Origin: an uncultured Eggerthella sp.
Lineage (GTDB): Bacteria > Actinomycetota > Coriobacteriia > Coriobacteriales > Eggerthellaceae
DNA: 64,000 bases
Direction of reading: 5' to 3'
Assembly (NCBI GenBank): GCA_900546175.1
Contig: URBX01000002.1
Location: forward strand, 1 to 64,000
Shown here: positions 34,692 to 44,092 of the stretch, piece after piece
Layout of the letters: each line of letters begins with the position of its first letter
How positions within the stretch are numbered: the first letter of the stretch is position 1
The notes under the pieces: model-generated
What the model saw: the letters and a program-made list of their open reading frames with translations, nothing else
Database searches by the model: none
What the model was told of the DNA's origin: nothing
Made by a program: the position numbers and the translations under genes

Positions 34692-35546
34692 CTATTTCTT
34701 CGCCGCAAAACGCTCAGCAGCCTCAACAACGTGGGCCATAGTAGTTGAAGTAGTAACAGAGCCAATACCTCCTGGCACTGGAGTGATGGCAGCAACTACT
34801 GGCTCAACTTCAGCAAAGTTTACGTCTCCGCACATGCCTTCTTCGTCAAAATTAATGCCAACGTCTAAAACAATCTGTCCAGGCTTAAAGCATTCTTTTC
34901 CATAGAAGCGCGCACGACCCGTTGCACAAATAACAATATCAGCAGCACTCATTACTTCAGGAAGATTCTTTGTGCGTGAATGGCAAATAGTAACCGTAGC
35001 GTTTTTTCTGAGTGCTAACAGCGCAACTGGTTTTCCAATTACCAAACTTCGTCCAACGACTACAACAGACTTGCCTTCAAGCTCAATTCCGTAGTGCTCA
35101 AGCATAGTAATGCACGCCTTGGCAGTGCAAGGGGCAAACCCCTCTTCGGCATCTACAAACACTGCGCCTAAAGATGCAGTCGAAATACCGTCAATATCTT
35201 TTCTTGAATCAAGGCGCTGACAGAGAGCGTCTTCATCAAGAGTGTTTGGAAGAGGGCGGAACATCAAACAGCCGTGAATAGTGTCATCTGCATTGATTTG
35301 ATCAATGGTAGCCTCAAGATCAGACTGAGACGCGGTATCAGGAAGCTCAAAAACACGTGTTGCAATACCTAAAGAATCCGCACGTTTTAATGCGGTTCTT
35401 TCGTAGCTTAAGTCATCAGGACGCGCACCTACGCGCACAATTGCAAGGGTAGGCACAACCCCTTGTTCTTTCAAAGAAACAACGCGGGCAGATAAAGACT
35501 CCGCCATTGCATCTACAACCGGTTTTCCTTTCAACAAATCAGCCAT
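34692..35546 (-). CDS. folD: Methylenetetrahydrofolate dehydrogenase/cyclohydrolase FolD
   Basis: 284 residues. FolD interconverts 5,10-methylene-THF, methenyl-THF and 10-formyl-THF with NAD(P). The catalytic Tyr-Lys motif is represented by DLSYERTALKRADSLG; VVVGRSLVIGKP and TPVPGGIGSVTTSTT are the NADP and C-terminal signatures, the latter slightly divergent from PGGVGPMT. The start shares one base with the fchA stop. With fchA and fhs it makes a folD-fchA-fhs cluster for one-carbon traffic. Confidence 0.94.
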   Translation of the reverse strand: MADLLKGKPVVDAMAESLSARVVSLKEQGVVPTLAIVRVGARPDDLSYERTALKRADSLGIATRVFELPDTASQSDLEATIDQINADDTIHGCLMFRPLPNTLDEDALCQRLDSRKDIDGISTASLGAVFVDAEEGFAPCTAKACITMLEHYGIELEGKSVVVVGRSLVIGKPVALLALRKNATVTICHSRTKNLPEVMSAADIVICATGRARFYGKECFKPGQIVLDVGINFDEEGMCGDVNFAEVEPVVAAITPVPGGIGSVTTSTTMAHVVEAAERFAAKK

Positions 35547-36157
35547 TAGAGCTCCCCTAAAACGTATTCATACAATGCTTCTTCTTTCGCAATTGCAGGG
35601 TTAATAATTGCCTCTGCATAAGAGCGATACATCGATCCAACCTCTTTATCGTCAAAAAGATTAGCATTCACAATCACATTTAAATGAGCTCCTTGAAGAG
35701 CAGCGCGAGCAAAGAGAAGAGCCACGCCAACATCAGAGAGTGCTAACCGAGAACCATGATACGCAAGCTCTTCGCACTCAAAGATTACCTTTGAGCATGC
35801 CTCCATAATCTCAAGAGGAACATCGGTTGCATAGCGAAGAGCAGCTTGAATTGCATCATGCTTCGCCTTCTCTTCTTCGGGAGTGTTCTTAGGCATGCGA
35901 TACGCTGCTGCCAAAGGTTTAAACGCTTCGGCATCTTCGTTGATTAAGTCATACATCCGAAAGCGAATTGCCTCGAGTCTTACTAAGGCTTCTTTCATAT
36001 AGTCTTCGTATTCAGCATACGTTTTCTTGCCGATAGTAAGGTTTGCAACCATTGAAGCGAGCGCCGACGCAAGACTTCCACAATAGGCACTTGCACCGCC
36101 TCCTCCAGGCGTTGGTGCCTTGCTTGCAAGCGCTTTAATAAATTCGCTTTCAACCAT
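35546..36157 (-). CDS. fchA: Cyclodeaminase/cyclohydrolase family protein (methenyl-THF cyclohydrolase FchA)
   Basis: 203 residues, all-helical. SKAPTPGGGGASAYCGSLASAL near the start is the family signature; LSDVGVALLFARAALQGAHLNV near the C-terminus matches too. Members hydrolyse methenyl-THF or remove ammonia from formimino-THF. Its place between folD and fhs argues for the cyclohydrolase role, which partly duplicates FolD. It overlaps folD by one base. A terminator separates it from fhs upstream. Confidence 0.88.
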   Translation of the reverse strand: MVESEFIKALASKAPTPGGGGASAYCGSLASALASMVANLTIGKKTYAEYEDYMKEALVRLEAIRFRMYDLINEDAEAFKPLAAAYRMPKNTPEEEKAKHDAIQAALRYATDVPLEIMEACSKVIFECEELAYHGSRLALSDVGVALLFARAALQGAHLNVIVNANLFDDKEVGSMYRSYAEAIINPAIAKEEALYEYVLGEL

Positions 36158-36178
36158 CTTCTTTCCTTCCTCTACTAA

Positions 36179-36208
36179 AAAGACCGCCGATTTCTCGACG
36201 GCCTTTTT
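36179..36208 (-). terminator. Terminator between fhs and fchA
   Basis: 12-base arms (36179-36190 and 36195-36206) with two mismatches and a 4-base loop, T-rich on both strands. On the minus strand it follows fhs, so fchA-folD may be expressed at a lower level or separately. Confidence 0.7.
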
Positions 36209-36226
36209 GCATAATCAGCTGTTTTT

Positions 36227-37894
36227 CTAGAAAAGACCTGAAATCTTACCAGTTTCGTCAACATCAATCTTAAATGCTGCAGGAGACTTTCCTAAACCAG
36301 GCATAGTCATTACATTGCCCGTAAGAGCAACGATAAAGCCAGCACCAGCAGAAACTTTAATTTCACGCACGGTAATATTAAAGTCACGAGGAGCACCAAG
36401 TTTAGAGCCGTCATCCGAGAAGCTATACTGGGTTTTTGCCATACATACTGGCATTTCACCAAAGCCAAGCTTTTCGAGCTTCTGGATTTCTTTTACTACC
36501 TTTGGATCAAATACTACGCCGTCTGCACGATAAATTCGCTTTGCAATGGTTTCAATTTTTTCCTTAATGCCCAAAGAGCTGTCATAAGAGAATTGGAAAT
36601 CGTTAGGCTGTTCGCAAAGACGGATTACTTCCTTAGCTAGCGCCTGACCTCCCTTTCCGCCCTTTGCCCATACTTCAGACAATGCAACGTTTACGCCCAA
36701 TTCGCGGCATTTGTCTTCAACAAGCTTCAATTCTGCTTCGGTATCAGTTGGGAATGCATTGATTGCAACAACACAAGGAAGTTTAAATACATTATTGATG
36801 TTATCAATATGCTGGAGAAGATTTGGAAGGCCCTTTTCAAGAGCTTCAAGGTTCTCTTCGTTAAGATCAGCCTTTGCAACGCCTCCATGATTCTTCAATG
36901 CACGAACAGTTGCTACCACAACAACGGCATCAGGACGCAAGCCGGTCAAGCGACATTTAATGTCCAAGAATTTCTCTGCGCCCAAGTCTGCACCAAAGCC
37001 AGCTTCGGTAACAGCATAGTCGCCCAAAGCAAGAGCCATATTTGTAGCCATGATAGAGTTGCAACCATGAGCAATATTTGCAAAAGGACCGCCATGAATA
37101 AAAGCAGGAGTTCCTTCAAGAGTTTGAACCAAATTAGGCTTAAGAGCATCTTTAAGCAATGCGGCCATTGCGCCTTCTGCCTTAAGATCGTGAGCGGTTA
37201 CTGGCTCATCATCATAGGTATAAGCAACAACAATCTTGCCAAGACGCTCTTTTAAATCAGTGATAGAGGTTGCTAAGCAAAAAATTGCCATGATTTCAGA
37301 AGCAACCGTAATATCGAAACCATCTTCGCGAGGAACGCCATTTACTTTACCGCCTAAACCGCAAACGATATTGCGAAGCTGGCGATCGTTCATATCAACT
37401 ACGCGCTTCCAGGTAATTTTACGAACATCAATATTCAATTCGTTTCCGTTGTGAATGTGAGCGTCAAGCAAGGCAGCCAAAAGATTATTTGCTGCACCAA
37501 TTGCATGGAAGTCACCCGTGAAGTGAAGATTGATGTCTTCCATAGGAATAACCTGTGCATAACCGCCTCCTGCTGCACCGCCTTTGATGCCAAAAACAGG
37601 ACCCAAGCTTGGCTCGCGCAATGCAACACAGGTTTTATGTCCCAAGCTTGAAAGGGCGTCCGCCAAACCAACTGTCGTGGTTGTTTTACCTTCGCCGGCA
37701 GGGGTTGGGTTAATTGCTGTTACCAGAATCAACTTACCCTTCTCATGCTCTTCATCAAGAAGCATGTTGTAGTCGATTTTTGCCTTGTTGTTACCGTAGC
37801 ATTCGAGATATTTCTCGCTTACACCTGCTGCCTTAGCAACTTCCGAAATATGTTTTGGAGTAGCTGCTTGGGCAATTTCGATGTCGGTCAACAT
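36227..37894 (-). CDS. fhs: Formate-tetrahydrofolate ligase
   Basis: 555 residues from the ATG at 37894 with AAGGAA upstream; the 14 codons before it are open but unsupported. Fhs makes 10-formyl-THF from formate and ATP. INPTPAGEGKTTTTVGL (about 57-73) is the nucleotide-binding signature, and HGGPFANIAHGCNS and VAINAFPTDTEAE are conserved. Length is normal. In anaerobes it can run either way, linking formate, purine synthesis and C1 use; here it heads the C1-folate cluster. Confidence 0.96.
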   Translation of the reverse strand: MLTDIEIAQAATPKHISEVAKAAGVSEKYLECYGNNKAKIDYNMLLDEEHEKGKLILVTAINPTPAGEGKTTTTVGLADALSSLGHKTCVALREPSLGPVFGIKGGAAGGGYAQVIPMEDINLHFTGDFHAIGAANNLLAALLDAHIHNGNELNIDVRKITWKRVVDMNDRQLRNIVCGLGGKVNGVPREDGFDITVASEIMAIFCLATSITDLKERLGKIVVAYTYDDEPVTAHDLKAEGAMAALLKDALKPNLVQTLEGTPAFIHGGPFANIAHGCNSIMATNMALALGDYAVTEAGFGADLGAEKFLDIKCRLTGLRPDAVVVVATVRALKNHGGVAKADLNEENLEALEKGLPNLLQHIDNINNVFKLPCVVAINAFPTDTEAELKLVEDKCRELGVNVALSEVWAKGGKGGQALAKEVIRLCEQPNDFQFSYDSSLGIKEKIETIAKRIYRADGVVFDPKVVKEIQKLEKLGFGEMPVCMAKTQYSFSDDGSKLGAPRDFNITVREIKVSAGAGFIVALTGNVMTMPGLGKSPAAFKIDVDETGKISGLF

Positions 37895-37972
37895 TTCCTT
37901 ACCTCTTTCATTCATAACCTCTACTTCGCTTGCCAAAGTAGAAAGAAACTGCGAAAAACGTCATTCACTATA

Positions 37973-38743
37973 TTAATCTATCAACTCATGGTAGATACGA
38001 AGTAATCCTTGTAAGGTCAATTCAAGATTTACTTCAGAAATAGATTCCGAAACAGGAGCGATACGATGCGCTAATCCTCCCGTTGCAACTACTTTCGGTT
38101 TGTATCCGAGCTCTTTTTCAATGCGTGCAATGAGGCCATCAATACGCGCTGCTTCACCTACCACAACACCAACTTTTACCGCATCGGTTGTATTCTTACC
38201 AATTGCCACACCAGGATCATCTAATTCAACCGCACGTAAAAGCGCAGCACGCGCATATAAAGAACGCATTGAAGTATCAACGCCTGGAGCGATAATGCCA
38301 CCTACAAAAGAGCCTTCTTTGTCAATCACTTCGATATTTGTTGCGGTACCAAAATCAACTACCACAACCGGAGATCCATAAAGAGACTTTGCAGCAATAG
38401 CATCTGCAACACGATCGGCACCTAACTCAGGGAATTGAGTTTTTTCGATATTTAACAAGTGGGCACACGTTGACGATGAAACAACTATTAATTCAACACC
38501 AAATGCACGCTGACAAACCTTTTCCCAGTTATGAGTTAAGTTTGGAACAACCGAAGCCAAAATAGCTCCATCAATACATTCCTCACTAAGGTTTTCTGCA
38601 TGCAATAGCGCATGAATTTTAATGCGCAATTCATCACTCGTGTAGTCAACATTCGTTGCAATACGCCACATATGTACTAGGCTATCTTTGTCATAAACGC
38701 CCAGTACTGTTTGCGTGTTGCCCACATCAATTGCCAGTAACAT
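37973..38743 (-). CDS. coaX: Type III pantothenate kinase
   Basis: 256 residues, ASKHA fold. It phosphorylates pantothenate, the first step to coenzyme A. LLAIDVGNTQTVLGVYD (1-18) is the phosphate-1 loop, GADRVADAIAAK and VDFGTATNIEVI the central motifs, and IIAPGVDTSMRSLYARAALL the dimer/substrate motif. It lies 78 bases upstream of fhs and is probably its own unit. CoA supply is relevant to the CoA-thioester cluster next to it, but that is only proximity. Confidence 0.94.
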   Translation of the reverse strand: MLLAIDVGNTQTVLGVYDKDSLVHMWRIATNVDYTSDELRIKIHALLHAENLSEECIDGAILASVVPNLTHNWEKVCQRAFGVELIVVSSSTCAHLLNIEKTQFPELGADRVADAIAAKSLYGSPVVVVDFGTATNIEVIDKEGSFVGGIIAPGVDTSMRSLYARAALLRAVELDDPGVAIGKNTTDAVKVGVVVGEAARIDGLIARIEKELGYKPKVVATGGLAHRIAPVSESISEVNLELTLQGLLRIYHELID

Positions 38744-38900
38744 AGTTCCTCATTCTAAGCGGGAATAGAGTGCAGAAAAATGGTATCACAGTGTACCGAA
38801 AGGGCATCCTTCTTTCCCTTTTCTTGGGACATTTTTATTAGTTTTTAACTAAAAAAGATAAAAGCACGTTGAGTCTTTTTTAAAAATACCATCCGTACTA

Positions 38901-39788
38901 TCATGGCTCGAATTTATAGACCTTGCCTAATTCAATCATATTTTCTAAAGCACGCGTTTTATAAGCACTCTTTTGAAAAGCCATATACACAGGATGGAAA
39001 CCTTTTTGAACCTCTTTTATAGGGATTTTTTTAATGGTATGAAATGGTGACAATCCCAAGGTATCTAAAGAAATACCCACACAAGAAGGATTTGAAACCA
39101 CAAAGCTTCCGAGCGTTATTTCGTCATCACACCGCTGGCGAATAGAGAGTTCATATGAGCGAACCACGTTTTCAACCGAAGCACCTACGGGAGTTTCGGT
39201 GCGATAAGTAACAATGTCATAATCCCTTAATTCTGAAAGAGATACTTCTTCCTTTTTGGCAAGAGGACTTTGAGCATCAACTACGACTACTAAATCTTGA
39301 CGAAGAATTTCAATAAACTCTAAGTTTGGCTTATCTTCTACATAAGCACAGATAACCAAATCGTATACCCCATTTTCCAAGCCTTCAACAAGCGTTTTGG
39401 TGAGACCTTGATACAGCTTTACCTCAACATGACTTCCATATTGGCTTCTGTATTCCAAAAGCAATCCTGGTAGATAATCGGACTGAACAGTAAAGATAGT
39501 GCCAATATCAATAACACCTGAAAGGTTGTCAGCATGCTCTTGCGCAATCTGAATGCCTTTATCAATAATGTCAAGGCCTTCACTTATATATGAACTGAAC
39601 TCTCTCCCCCACTTTGTGAGACGAACATTGCGCCCTTGGCTTTCAAATAAAGGGATTCCCAACTCCTTTTCGAGTTGCTTAATAGAATTAGACAGTGCAG
39701 GCTGGGTAATGTACAGCTCCTCAGCTGCCCTAGTGTAATGTTGGACTTGAGCGAGTTTTCTAAAATAGCGAAGCTGGGAGAGGTTCAT
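38901..39788 (-). CDS. LysR family transcriptional regulator 1
   Basis: 295 residues from the ATG at 39788 (GGAG site). The winged-helix DNA-binding domain is at 1-60 (MNLSQLRYFRKLAQVQHYT, YITQPALSNSIKQLEKELG), followed by a periplasmic-binding-protein-like effector domain (90-295). It is closely similar in layout to the regulator at 46496 (YITQPSLSNAMSNLEKELG). The two genes bracket the CoA-transferase cluster on the same strand. A terminator separates it from the acyl-CoA dehydrogenase gene in front. It likely controls the cluster; ligand unknown. Confidence 0.92.
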   Translation of the reverse strand: MNLSQLRYFRKLAQVQHYTRAAEELYITQPALSNSIKQLEKELGIPLFESQGRNVRLTKWGREFSSYISEGLDIIDKGIQIAQEHADNLSGVIDIGTIFTVQSDYLPGLLLEYRSQYGSHVEVKLYQGLTKTLVEGLENGVYDLVICAYVEDKPNLEFIEILRQDLVVVVDAQSPLAKKEEVSLSELRDYDIVTYRTETPVGASVENVVRSYELSIRQRCDDEITLGSFVVSNPSCVGISLDTLGLSPFHTIKKIPIKEVQKGFHPVYMAFQKSAYKTRALENMIELGKVYKFEP

Positions 39789-39808
39789 AATAAGCTCCAT
39801 TCATAAAA

Positions 39809-39848
39809 AAAGTCCCCACACCAAGAATATACTTGATGCGGGGACTTT
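39809..39848 (-). terminator. Terminator of the acyl-CoA dehydrogenase gene
   Basis: AAAGTCCCC (39809-39817) pairs with GGGGACTTT (39840-39848) with CAAG/CTTG pairing inside; T run follows on the minus strand. Confidence 0.85.
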
Positions 39849-39870
39849 TGTGTCACAATCTCACAAGATA

Positions 39871-41068
39871 TTAATCAAGATAATTAATCTGACCGTGATG
39901 ATCTTCGCACTCACGAGCAATAGTGATGCGCTGTACGGTAGGAGCGCCCTCTTCAAGCCACATAGCACGGCTGTCACGATACAAACGCTCGGTTGGGCCG
40001 TAAGGAGAATCCTCAAAGTAGCCATCGCCACCGAAGATCTCAAGCATTTCGTCGCCAACTAAACGAGTTGCATCAATAGAGAAGAGCTTACAAATTGCAG
40101 CCTTTTCGTCAATGAACTCACCGTGAGGATCATTGTCGAAGTCGCGAGCGAAGTCATAAACCATACAACGAAGAGCATGAATCATCATCTGCATGTTTGC
40201 AATCTTCATGCGAATAGCCTGACGCTTAAGGATTGGCTTACCGAAGGTTACACGATCAGCAGCACGGTCAAGAGAAATCTCCAACATACGCTGGCACATA
40301 CCAAGGTTGGAAGTTGCGATGTGAACACGAGATACTGCCAATGAATGCATAGCTACTTCCATGCCCTGACCTTCTTCACCAAGAAGATACTTAGGATCAA
40401 GAACAACGTTTGTGAACTTCAAACCAGCATGACCAGCACCACGGCAACCCATCATATGAGGCATTGGGATAAGCTCATAGCCTGGAGCATCGGTTGGGAC
40501 GAAGAATGCAGAAAGACGAGAATCTTTGTCAGAATCTGGGTCGGTTACTGCAATTACATACGTGAAATCAGAGCAGTCGGTGTGGGAAATGAGCCACTTC
40601 TCACCATTGAGAAGGTAGGTGCCATCTTCCTGCTTGATTGCAGTAGTGTGAAGGTCTGCACCAGTACCACCAGTTTTTTCAGTGATAGCGAAGTTGCAGT
40701 AAATGGACTTATCCTGGAACTTATCCATGTACTGGTCTTTGAGCTCCTGGCAACCATAGTCGTCAAGAATACGCCAGTTCATGTCAGCTGCATGATGGAG
40801 ATGCATACGCATACCGCCAGGTCCACGAGAGAACTCTTCCTGAACCTTCAAAATTTCGAGCTCGTTCAAGCCCCATCCACCATATTCAGCTGGAAGATAG
40901 AAGCGATAAAGATCGTTTTCTTTAGCAAGATCATAGAACTTTTCTGGGAAGGTATTGGTTACTTCAATTTCCTTTTGCATCTCATCAAAAGGACCCTGTG
41001 CCAAGTTGCGAATCTGTTCGAGATAAGCCTGGAACTGTTCGTCGGTAATAGTTGCGTTTGGATTCATA
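39871..41068 (-). CDS. Acyl-CoA dehydrogenase family flavoprotein
   Basis: 398 residues from the ATG at 41068 (GAAGGTGG upstream). Three-domain ACAD fold: N-terminal helices (FYLPAEYGGWGLNELE), the FAD-contacting FAITEKTGGTGADL and LNGEKWLISHTDC beta domain (about 130-165), and the C-terminal helical domain ending in FGGDGYFEDSPYGPTERLYRD. It is related to CaiA-type enzymes that oxidise acyl-CoA or reduce enoyl-CoA. No ETF genes are nearby. It is a separate transcription unit with terminators on both sides and a 24-base inverted repeat in its upstream region that resembles the one before the SDR gene. Confidence 0.88.
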
Positions 41069-41285
41069 AATCCACCTTCACTTTCGGTCAAATTAAAGGT
41101 TTTCAAAGGACCGAGCGCCTTTGTTGATGGTTTTATTGTCCATTTTTCTCGCAGAAAATTCCAATTCCAAACGGTTTCGTTTTTTTCAAAATTCTATAAC
41201 TTCGATGAATAGGACTACTATTTTTTCTTATACATTTATAGGGAAAATCCAATAATTTCGCCTGTTTTTCTCATTTTATAGGAAT

Positions 41286-41309
41286 AGCCTATGAACAAGT
41301 TCATAGGCT
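41286..41309. promoter_or_regulatory. Operator-like inverted repeat A
   Basis: Perfect 11-base arms (AGCCTATGAAC and its complement) separated by AA. The core GAAC-AA-GTTC recurs before the SDR gene at 46132-46145, and the half-site AG(C/G)CTATGAA recurs before the second LysR gene at 47492-47501. It fits a T-N11-A LysR box. Likely bound by one of the two LysR proteins. Confidence 0.55.
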
Positions 41310-41340
41310 TATGCAATTATTTCTTTTAACCACAACAACA

Positions 41341-41368
41341 AAACGCTGCACTAAATAGTGCAGCGTTT
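41341..41368 (-). terminator. Terminator of the CoA-transferase operon
   Basis: 13-base perfect arms (41341-41353 and 41356-41368); the minus strand continues TTTTGTTGTTG. It separates the operon from the acyl-CoA dehydrogenase gene. Confidence 0.75.
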
Positions 41369-41396
41369 CGGCTAAAAAGAAAGAGTAGTTCTCAGT

Positions 41397-42635
41397 TTAA
41401 GGAAGCATCCAGCCCTTAAACAAAGGTACACGATCAAATTCCTTCTCGATATCGTCGCCAGTTCTGATAGAACCAATTGCCTTCAATCGAGCAATCTCTT
41501 TATCACTTACGCCAATTTCGGAAAGATACTTCTCAGTGTCTCCACCAAGTACTGATACTTCTTCAAAGTCCTCAATCTTAACAGGGATGTTAGAAAGATG
41601 ATGAGGAGAGTTGGTCTGCAAAACACGACCTACTCGTGGGAAATCTACCCAGTTCAAAGTCTCAGGATTTTCGCGCGTAATCTGCTCAATTGCTTCTGGC
41701 TTTGTGTTTACCTTTGCAATGCAGAAGTCTTTATCCTGAAGCCATTCCATCCACTCTTTAGTAGTGCGGGAACGAATTGTTTCTTCAACAATACGGAATG
41801 CCCCTGGAGCTTCCCAATAACGCATCAAGCCAGTTGGTTTAATTTCTGGATGACCAATTGCTTCACAGAATGGCTCCCAGAATTTGGCCTCAACCATACC
41901 TAAAGCAAGCTTTCCGCCATCTTTAGTTTCGTATACGTTGTAAGCAACGGAAGGATACTCCAAGTCCTCTTTTTCTTCCTGCATGCCATTAAAGCAGCAA
42001 CGAGAATCCAGAAGTGAGTTCCACCATACGAAGCAGTCAAACATAGAAGTGTCGATATAGCAGCCCTCTCCCGTCTTTTCACGAGAGTAAAGAGCAGCCA
42101 ACAAAGCCTGGCCAGCAACCATACCGGAAGAAAGATCAACTAAGTGAAGTGGGAAGGTTGAACCATGGTCAACAGAAAGGAAGCCTGAGTCAGCCTGCAT
42201 GTTCAAGTCATGCTGAGCTTTCTTCGAACGAGGGTCTTTAGAACCATAGCCAGAAATGGAGCAGTAAATGATTCCTGGATTGATTGCCTTGATTGAATCG
42301 TAATCAATGCCCAACTTTTTAGTAACACCTGGACGGAAAGACTCAACAATAACGTCAGATTCCGCAGCAAGCTTCTTGAAAATCTCAACTACTTCTGGAT
42401 CTTTCAAGTTAAGAGAGATGGACTTCTTATTACGACCAAGAGCAGTTACGTAGTAAGAAATGCCGCCACCCTTTGTTGGGTAGTCGTGACGCATGAAGTC
42501 ACCAGCGCCAGTATCTTCAACTTTGATTACTTCTGCACCCAAGTCTGCAAGAGTCTGGGTTGCGTAACCGCCTGGAAGATAGCGGGAAAAGTCTAAAACT
42601 CTAATTCCTGAAAATGGGGTAACAGGACGTGCCAT
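41397..42635 (-). CDS. Family III (CaiB/BaiF-type) CoA-transferase, second copy
   Basis: 412 residues from the ATG at 42635 (GGAGAG site). SGIRVLDFSRYLPGGYATQTLADLGAEVIKVE at the start (read in parts) is the family III signature, followed by NRNKKSISLNLKDPE-like and GYGSKDP stretches; the probable catalytic Asp is in AQHDLNMQADSGF. Such enzymes move CoA between carboxylates through a mixed anhydride. It differs clearly from the neighbouring transferase, so the pair may be a heteromer or serve two acids. Preceded by a strong hairpin and followed by a terminator. Confidence 0.88.
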   Translation of the reverse strand: MARPVTPFSGIRVLDFSRYLPGGYATQTLADLGAEVIKVEDTGAGDFMRHDYPTKGGGISYYVTALGRNKKSISLNLKDPEVVEIFKKLAAESDVIVESFRPGVTKKLGIDYDSIKAINPGIIYCSISGYGSKDPRSKKAQHDLNMQADSGFLSVDHGSTFPLHLVDLSSGMVAGQALLAALYSREKTGEGCYIDTSMFDCFVWWNSLLDSRCCFNGMQEEKEDLEYPSVAYNVYETKDGGKLALGMVEAKFWEPFCEAIGHPEIKPTGLMRYWEAPGAFRIVEETIRSRTTKEWMEWLQDKDFCIAKVNTKPEAIEQITRENPETLNWVDFPRVGRVLQTNSPHHLSNIPVKIEDFEEVSVLGGDTEKYLSEIGVSDKEIARLKAIGSIRTGDDIEKEFDRVPLFKGWMLP

Positions 42636-42708
42636 GTTTTCTCTCCTTTTTTTAAACAATACTAATGCTTCAAAAAAACGATCGTCAAAGCGTACTTGTG
42701 AAGCATTT

Positions 42709-42737
42709 GTGCAGCCCGCCCAACAAGCGGGCCGCAC
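42709..42737 (-). other. Intercistronic hairpin between the two CoA-transferase genes
   Basis: Eleven-base arms (42709-42719 and 42727-42737) with one mismatch and a GC-rich core; no T run follows on the minus strand. It is probably an mRNA processing or stability element rather than a terminator. Confidence 0.6.
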
Positions 42738-42751
42738 AATAAGCTTTATTC

Positions 42752-44065
42752 TTAGCGAACGGAATTTGGACCGTAGCTTGGTTCAAGAACACTTGCTGGC
42801 AACTCAGGGCCATCGTATTCAAGAACTGCATTTGCTGCTACTAATGCATCTACTTCTGCATCGGTGTATTCGCCAACCTCCTTGAGGATACGACGAGTAT
42901 CGTAACCAATTGGGCGGGAACGACGAAGAACTGGGTCACCAATAGATGCCAAACGGAATGGAGGAGTGGTTACAATGTAATCATCATTCTCTGTGAATTC
43001 CGAAGTAGGACCTTGCTTTTCATACTTAATGCGACGAAGCTGGTCGTTTGCAAATGCTTCTTCGTCAGAGAGAACGTCAGCAACAGTCTGAATCTTCTCA
43101 AATGGAATGTCATTTGCACGGAAGCGCTTCTCTAATTCATCAAAAGTAAATTTCTTGCATGCTTCATGAATTGCTGCATCAACCTCAGTGTACTTACCAT
43201 TCTCAGCCAAAGCTTCCAAGGTATTGTACTCAGGATCAGTGTAGTACTTTGGATCCATCTCGATGGTGTCGAATACGAGCTTGCAGTACTTGTTGTAGTT
43301 ACCGAAGCACATGAGGAACCAGATGCCATCAGAAGATACATATGAGTTATTGGTTGGGCACTTTGCTTCCATACGGTCCTTAGGATGCTTGCAGCCCTGC
43401 TGCTCTGCAATAAGTGCGCAGGTCATACCCCAAGTACCAACATGGTACAAAGAAGCGGTAACCTTATCGCCCTTACCGGTGATCAAAGCACCTGCATAAG
43501 CTCCGAGAATACCTGCTGCCAATGCACAACCAGTGTTCCAGTCACCAAATGCGATTGGAGAGTTACCTGGTTCGTAATGCTCATTATTCTGAGGAATTGC
43601 GCTTACGAAGCCGGAACGGGCAGCAAAAGAAGTTGCGTCGAATCCCTTTGCATCCTTCATTGGACCGTGAAGGCCATAACCACGGTTCTGAGCCCAAACA
43701 AGCTTAGGGAACTTCTCGTGGAGAGTTTCGTAGTCAAGACCAAGACGCTCAAGAGCACCATCGCGAAGAGAAGTTACGAAAATATCTGCCTTGGAGAGAA
43801 GCTTCATCATTACTTCTTTACCCTCTGGGCTCTTGCAGTCAATTGCAGTCCATTCTTTATTGAATGATCCACAGTCATAAGCAACATCATCGAACTCACT
43901 CTTATAATTCATGCCCCAAGCCATGCCCTGAGTTCGCTGTTCATCTCCAGTAAATGGTTCTACTTTAATAACCGTAGCACCTAACTCACCGAGGAGTCGA
44001 GCCGCAGCAGGTCCTGCTGCATACTGGGTAAGATCAACAACAATGGTTCCTTCTAATCCAGCCAT
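42752..44065 (-). CDS. Family III CoA-transferase, HadA/FldA-like
   Basis: 437 residues, start ATG at 44065 with AAGGAG. VVDLTQYAAGPAAARLLGELGA and VIKVEPF open the protein; FVTSLRDGALERLGLDYETL, NRGYGLHGP, KGFDATSFAARSGF (probable catalytic Asp) and GDKVTASLYH follow. This run of motifs resembles HadA and FldA, which activate 2-hydroxy acids such as 2-hydroxyisocaproate or phenyllactate in anaerobic amino-acid fermentation. No HadBC/FldBC dehydratase is present here, so the substrate is open. It lies 27 bases after the alcohol dehydrogenase gene. Confidence 0.87.
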   Translation of the reverse strand: MAGLEGTIVVDLTQYAAGPAAARLLGELGATVIKVEPFTGDEQRTQGMAWGMNYKSEFDDVAYDCGSFNKEWTAIDCKSPEGKEVMMKLLSKADIFVTSLRDGALERLGLDYETLHEKFPKLVWAQNRGYGLHGPMKDAKGFDATSFAARSGFVSAIPQNNEHYEPGNSPIAFGDWNTGCALAAGILGAYAGALITGKGDKVTASLYHVGTWGMTCALIAEQQGCKHPKDRMEAKCPTNNSYVSSDGIWFLMCFGNYNKYCKLVFDTIEMDPKYYTDPEYNTLEALAENGKYTEVDAAIHEACKKFTFDELEKRFRANDIPFEKIQTVADVLSDEEAFANDQLRRIKYEKQGPTSEFTENDDYIVTTPPFRLASIGDPVLRRSRPIGYDTRRILKEVGEYTDAEVDALVAANAVLEYDGPELPASVLEPSYGPNSVR

Positions 44066-44092
44066 TGAATTCTCCTTCTCTTCTACACTACC

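Larger units (their letters stand above)
41069..41396 (-). promoter_or_regulatory. Upstream region of the acyl-CoA dehydrogenase gene
   Basis: 328 bases without a gene. It contains a TATAAA at 41275-41280 (minus strand), the inverted repeat at 41286-41309, and the terminator of the upstream operon. No clear -35 box. Confidence 0.4.

Noticed and set aside
40345..41127. 260-codon open frame antisense to the acyl-CoA dehydrogenase
   Set aside because: Composition is that of an antisense shadow and no domain is visible.
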